From the NCBI GenBank assembly GCA_037447295.1, contig JBBIGZ010000103.1, positions 1-8,610 of the forward strand: DNA of 8,610 nucleotides, read 5' to 3'. Below the pieces are notes generated by a model, which ran no database searches, was not told where the DNA came from, and worked only from the letters and a program-made list of their open reading frames with translations. Position numbers and translations under genes: made by a program. This stretch comes from 630D-37 sp037447295. GTDB lineage: Bacteria > Chloroflexota > Anaerolineae > Anaerolineales > Villigracilaceae. Positions 6,392-8,610 of the stretch are shown piece by piece (the first letter of the stretch is position 1; each line of letters starts with the position of its first letter).

Positions 6392-6511
6392 TTCAATAGG
6401 ACACGGACAAACACAGATGACGCGGAAAAATATGAATGGGTCTACGGCCAGAACTGTTTTTGACCGCGAAATTCACCAAGAGCACTGAGTAAAACAAATG
6501 AAAAGCCACAA

Positions 6512-6543
6512 CCGTCCACGGTCTACCGTCCGCCGTCCTACCG
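6512..6543. repeat. Second copy of the intergenic CCGTCC/TCCACGGTC repeat
   Basis: CCGTCC appears at 6512-6517, 6526-6531 and 6533-6538. GTCCACGGTCTACC at 6514-6527 matches 13 of 14 bases at 830-843. Like the first cluster it lies between divergent genes and just upstream of a plus-strand -10 box. Together with the Cys-rich frame it accounts for most of the 6190-6550 gap; the rest shows nothing recognisable. Confidence 0.6.
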
Positions 6544-6553
6544 GAAAGTAGGG

Positions 6554-6559
6554 TATAAT
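6554..6559 (+). promoter_or_regulatory. Candidate -10 box (TATAAT) for the sugar-nucleotide operon
   Basis: A consensus TATAAT lies 7 bases before a TTG (6567) in frame with the regulator and 61 bases before its ATG at 6621. The expected start site is near 6565-6567. No matching -35 is seen; the repeat cluster occupies that area. Confidence 0.6.
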
Positions 6560-6620
6560 TCAATACTTGAATTTTGAATTCGGCGCTCCTTGCGACTTTT
6601 TCACCAACTCTCTGGAAGCC

Positions 6621-7088
6621 ATGCCTCTACTGGACGACGATTTGCGCGATCTTTCTCTGCTCGATGCCATCGAGCACGATCCGGATATTACGCAGGCCGG
6701 GCTGGCGGCACAACTTGGAGTGGCCGTCGGGACCGTAAACTGGCATATTAAGCGCCTGGTAGCGAAGGGGTATCTAAAGGTCAAACGGCTGGAGCGCAAG
6801 AAACTGCGCTATATCATTACGCCGGAAGGGCTGGCATTGCGCGCTCGGCTGGCGGTCGATTACGTCCAGCATTCTTTTGATCTTTATCGTAAAATTCGAC
6901 GGCGCGTCAAAGAACATCTGGTGCAGGTAAAACAGGCCGGCTTTGACCGCGTGCGCCTCCTCGGCGAAGGAGATGTGGCCGAAATTTGTTATCTGACTTG
7001 CCTGGAGCAGGGCATTTCCGTGGTCAATGAGCCTGGAGTGCCCGTGCTGCGGGTGGAAGGCTATAAAGTGCATCTGGAGATGGAATGA
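6621..7088 (+). CDS. Winged helix-turn-helix regulator with C-terminal alpha/beta domain
   Basis: The 155-residue protein starts with a winged-helix DNA-binding domain: helix-turn-helix at about 23-50 (ITQAGLAAQLGVAVGTVNWHIKRL), then a basic wing with the KKLRYIITPEG segment to 70. This resembles the MarR-type regulators found with exopolysaccharide genes. A helix with many Arg/Lys follows (72-105), then a compact beta-alpha-beta stretch (108-152: RVRLLGEGDVAEICYLTCLEQGISVV, LRVEGYKVHLE). That stretch looks like part of a Rossmann-type sensor fold; its ligand is unknown. I prefer the ATG at 6621, preceded only by a weak GGAAG too close to it. A leaderless TTG start at 6567 (173 residues) is possible given the TATAAT box. 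The stop overlaps the next gene's ATG by four bases, so it probably controls its own operon. Confidence 0.82.
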   Translation: MPLLDDDLRDLSLLDAIEHDPDITQAGLAAQLGVAVGTVNWHIKRLVAKGYLKVKRLERKKLRYIITPEGLALRARLAVDYVQHSFDLYRKIRRRVKEHLVQVKQAGFDRVRLLGEGDVAEICYLTCLEQGISVVNEPGVPVLRVEGYKVHLEME

Positions 7089-8104
7089 TGGAAAAAGAAA
7101 AGGGTCACATTGTGATTACCGGCGGTGCCGGGTATATCGGCTCGCTTTTGACGGGTGAGCTACTGCGTCAGGGTTATTCGGTCACCGTGATCGATGTCCT
7201 GCTCTTCGGCGGCGAATCGTTGATGGGCTTCTACCATCACCCGAATTTCCACTTCGTCAAGGCCGATGTGACCGAAGAGCGCGCCGTTTTGGATGCTTTG
7301 CGCCAAGGTTGGCCGCGCCCTAAAGCGGTGATCCATTTGGCGGCCATTGTCGGTTTCCCAGCCTGCCAGGCGGTAGGGCGACAGGTGGCCTGGAAATACA
7401 ATGTGGATGCGACGCGCCTGGTTTTTGAGCAGGCAGTGCGCTTAGGAGCCGAGCGTTTTATCTTCGCTTCCACGTATAGCAACTACGGCGTTGCGCCGGA
7501 TGGCCGGCCGGTGACCGAGGATTCCCCGCTCAATCCCCAATCCCTATATGCCGAAACGAAGATCGCCGCCGAAGAATATCTGCTGGCCCAAAAAGATGCA
7601 CCGACTGCACCGCTTATCTTCCGTTTTGCCACCCTCTATGGCATCTCTCCCCGCACCCGCTTTGACCTGATTGTCAACCAGTTTGTGCTCGAAGCTTTCA
7701 CCCGGCGACATCTGATCATCTATCAACGCGGCTATTCGCGCTCTTTCGTCCATATCTATGATGTCATCCTTGGCATCTTGCTCGGCTTGGAAGCGGAAGA
7801 GTCGCTCATTCGCGGTGAGGTGTACAATCTGGGTACGGAGGCCGGCAACTATACCAAAGATGAGATCGTACAGCTGGTGCTCAAACGCTTGCCGGAAACG
7901 GTGGTGGAGTATAAAGACCTGAGCTTTGGCGGGGATATGCGTGATATTACCGTCTCGTTTGAGAAGATCCGCCGTCTACTTGGCTTTCAAGCCACCCGCA
8001 CGGTGGACGATGGCATCCGCGAAGTGCTTGGGGCGCTCAGGGATGGCCTGATCCGCTCGCCGCTGGATGATCGCTATCGGAATGCTCAGTTTATTGTGCA
8101 ATAA
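7085..8104 (+). CDS. NAD-dependent epimerase/dehydratase (extended SDR, nucleotide-sugar)
   Basis: This 339-residue extended short-chain dehydrogenase has the Rossmann motif GGAGYIG (13-19) and an acidic Asp37 at the end of strand 2, favouring NAD. Further features are KADVTE with Asp61, HLAA (84-87), the catalytic Thr130 in FASTYSNYG, and Tyr155-x3-Lys159. The C-terminal half holds the expected substrate-binding part (RSFVHIYDV, VYNLGTE, then LGFQATRTVDDGIREV). The length is typical. Family members epimerise, dehydrate or reduce nucleotide-activated sugars in the cytoplasm; the exact substrate is not readable. The ATG at 7085 overlaps the regulator stop (ATGA) with GGAG five bases upstream; a second ATG follows immediately at 7088. 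The next gene begins 20 bases after the stop, so the three form an operon. Confidence 0.93.
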   Translation: MMEKEKGHIVITGGAGYIGSLLTGELLRQGYSVTVIDVLLFGGESLMGFYHHPNFHFVKADVTEERAVLDALRQGWPRPKAVIHLAAIVGFPACQAVGRQVAWKYNVDATRLVFEQAVRLGAERFIFASTYSNYGVAPDGRPVTEDSPLNPQSLYAETKIAAEEYLLAQKDAPTAPLIFRFATLYGISPRTRFDLIVNQFVLEAFTRRHLIIYQRGYSRSFVHIYDVILGILLGLEAEESLIRGEVYNLGTEAGNYTKDEIVQLVLKRLPETVVEYKDLSFGGDMRDITVSFEKIRRLLGFQATRTVDDGIREVLGALRDGLIRSPLDDRYRNAQFIVQ

Positions 8105-8113
8105 ATTCTCTGA

Positions 8114-8119
8114 TAGGAG
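8114..8119 (+). promoter_or_regulatory. Shine-Dalgarno of the GDP-fucose synthase-like gene
   Basis: TAGGAG lies five bases before the ATG at 8125, fixing the start in the 20-base gap after the epimerase stop. Confidence 0.7.
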
Positions 8120-8124
8120 TACCT

Positions 8125-8610
8125 ATGTCTACAAACTATCCTTCCATAGCAGACTCTGCATCCTTTTGGAACGGGAAACGGGTGATCGTCACTGGTGGGG
8201 CAGGGTTTCTGGGTTCTTTCGTCGTTGAAAAACTGTTTGAGCGCGGAGCCGATGAAGTGCTGGTGCCGCGTTCCCGTGACTACGATCTCACCCAGCGCGA
8301 GGCCATCCTGCGCTTGCTGGATGATGCCATGCGCCCATGGGAACAGATCCCAGCACACTTGAAGGCCGAGCAGGCACGCCAAGGGCGCTTTGATCTTCGC
8401 CCGGGCCAAATGGTCATCATCCACCTGGCAGCGCATGTCGGCGGCATCGGCGCCAACCGCGCCCACCCGGCCGAGTTCTTCTACGATAACCTGATGATGG
8501 GTGTGGAGCTGATGCACCAGGCCTGGAAGCGTGGCGTGGGCAAATTCGTCGCCATCGGCACGGTGTGCGCCTATCCTAAGTTCACTCCGGTGCCGTTCAA
8601 GGAAGAGGAC
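8125..8610 (+). CDS. fcl: GDP-L-fucose synthase-like SDR (3' end beyond the window)
   Basis: The first 162 residues of an extended SDR are present; about half the protein is outside. The Rossmann motif GGAGFLG is at 24-30. VPRSRDYDLT (47-56) resembles the Arg-containing NADP-binding strand of GDP-4-keto-6-deoxymannose epimerase/reductase (Fcl/WcaG). The signature HVGGIGANRAHPAEFFYDNLM (104-124) and GTVCAYPKFTP (145-155) match that enzyme's GGIxANNxxPAxFxYxN and GSSCIYPK. Cys148 keeps the catalytic cysteine, and Thr146 replaces the first serine. The Tyr-x3-Lys pair should lie beyond the edge. Compared with E. coli, roughly 25 residues are inserted around 66-93, after the DLT strand. The known role is conversion of GDP-4-keto-6-deoxymannose to GDP-L-fucose; a related C3/C5 epimerase-reductase is possible. 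It is co-transcribed with the preceding epimerase. Confidence 0.85.
   Translation, partial: MSTNYPSIADSASFWNGKRVIVTGGAGFLGSFVVEKLFERGADEVLVPRSRDYDLTQREAILRLLDDAMRPWEQIPAHLKAEQARQGRFDLRPGQMVIIHLAAHVGGIGANRAHPAEFFYDNLMMGVELMHQAWKRGVGKFVAIGTVCAYPKFTPVPFKEED

Overview
This 8.6 kb window looks like a chromosomal segment of a free-living bacterium. My best guess is Chloroflexota, class Anaerolineae. That rests on overall protein character, a TGS-less threonyl-tRNA synthetase behind a T-box, short GTCCACGGTCC-type intergenic repeats, and a mix of leaderless-looking starts and strong Shine-Dalgarno starts. It is an inference; the window holds no rRNA or other marker to prove it. I see no CRISPR array, insertion sequence, tRNA or rRNA gene.

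Left part (1-3562). A zinc-dependent MDR alcohol dehydrogenase-like gene runs leftward off the window edge (1-760, minus). Divergent from it, an rsmF-type rRNA m5C methyltransferase gene (877-2289) overlaps by 4 bases a GT4 glycosyltransferase gene (2286-3539). A 10-bp-stem hairpin ends that block. Its T-run lies on the minus strand, so it best serves the gene converging from the right.

Middle (3585-6210, all minus strand). A 99-codon gene encodes only the C-terminal part of a copper nitrite reductase (NirK) second cupredoxin domain. It has its own Shine-Dalgarno and its own terminator, with hairpins and a CRP/FNR-like palindrome upstream. Next comes thrS (4094-5896). Its roughly 280-nt leader is a T-box riboswitch with a recognisable specifier loop, T-box sequence and terminator, driven by a near-consensus promoter (TTGACA, 17 bp, TAGAAT). 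A small Cys-rich reading frame, possibly a zinc-knuckle protein or a relic, overlaps that promoter.

Right part (6510-8610, plus strand). After a second copy of the GTCCACGGTC repeat and a TATAAT box comes an apparent operon. It contains a winged-helix regulator with an extra C-terminal alpha/beta segment, an extended-SDR NAD-dependent sugar epimerase/dehydratase (4-base overlap), and a GDP-L-fucose synthase-like SDR that runs off the right edge. Together these suggest nucleotide-sugar production for a surface polysaccharide under a dedicated regulator; the GT4 enzyme may belong to the same general physiology.

Most of the window is ordinary. The most interesting items are the free-standing NirK C-terminal gene, the Cys-rich frame over the thrS promoter, the regulator's second domain, and the recurring repeat-plus-promoter arrangement in front of apparently leaderless genes.
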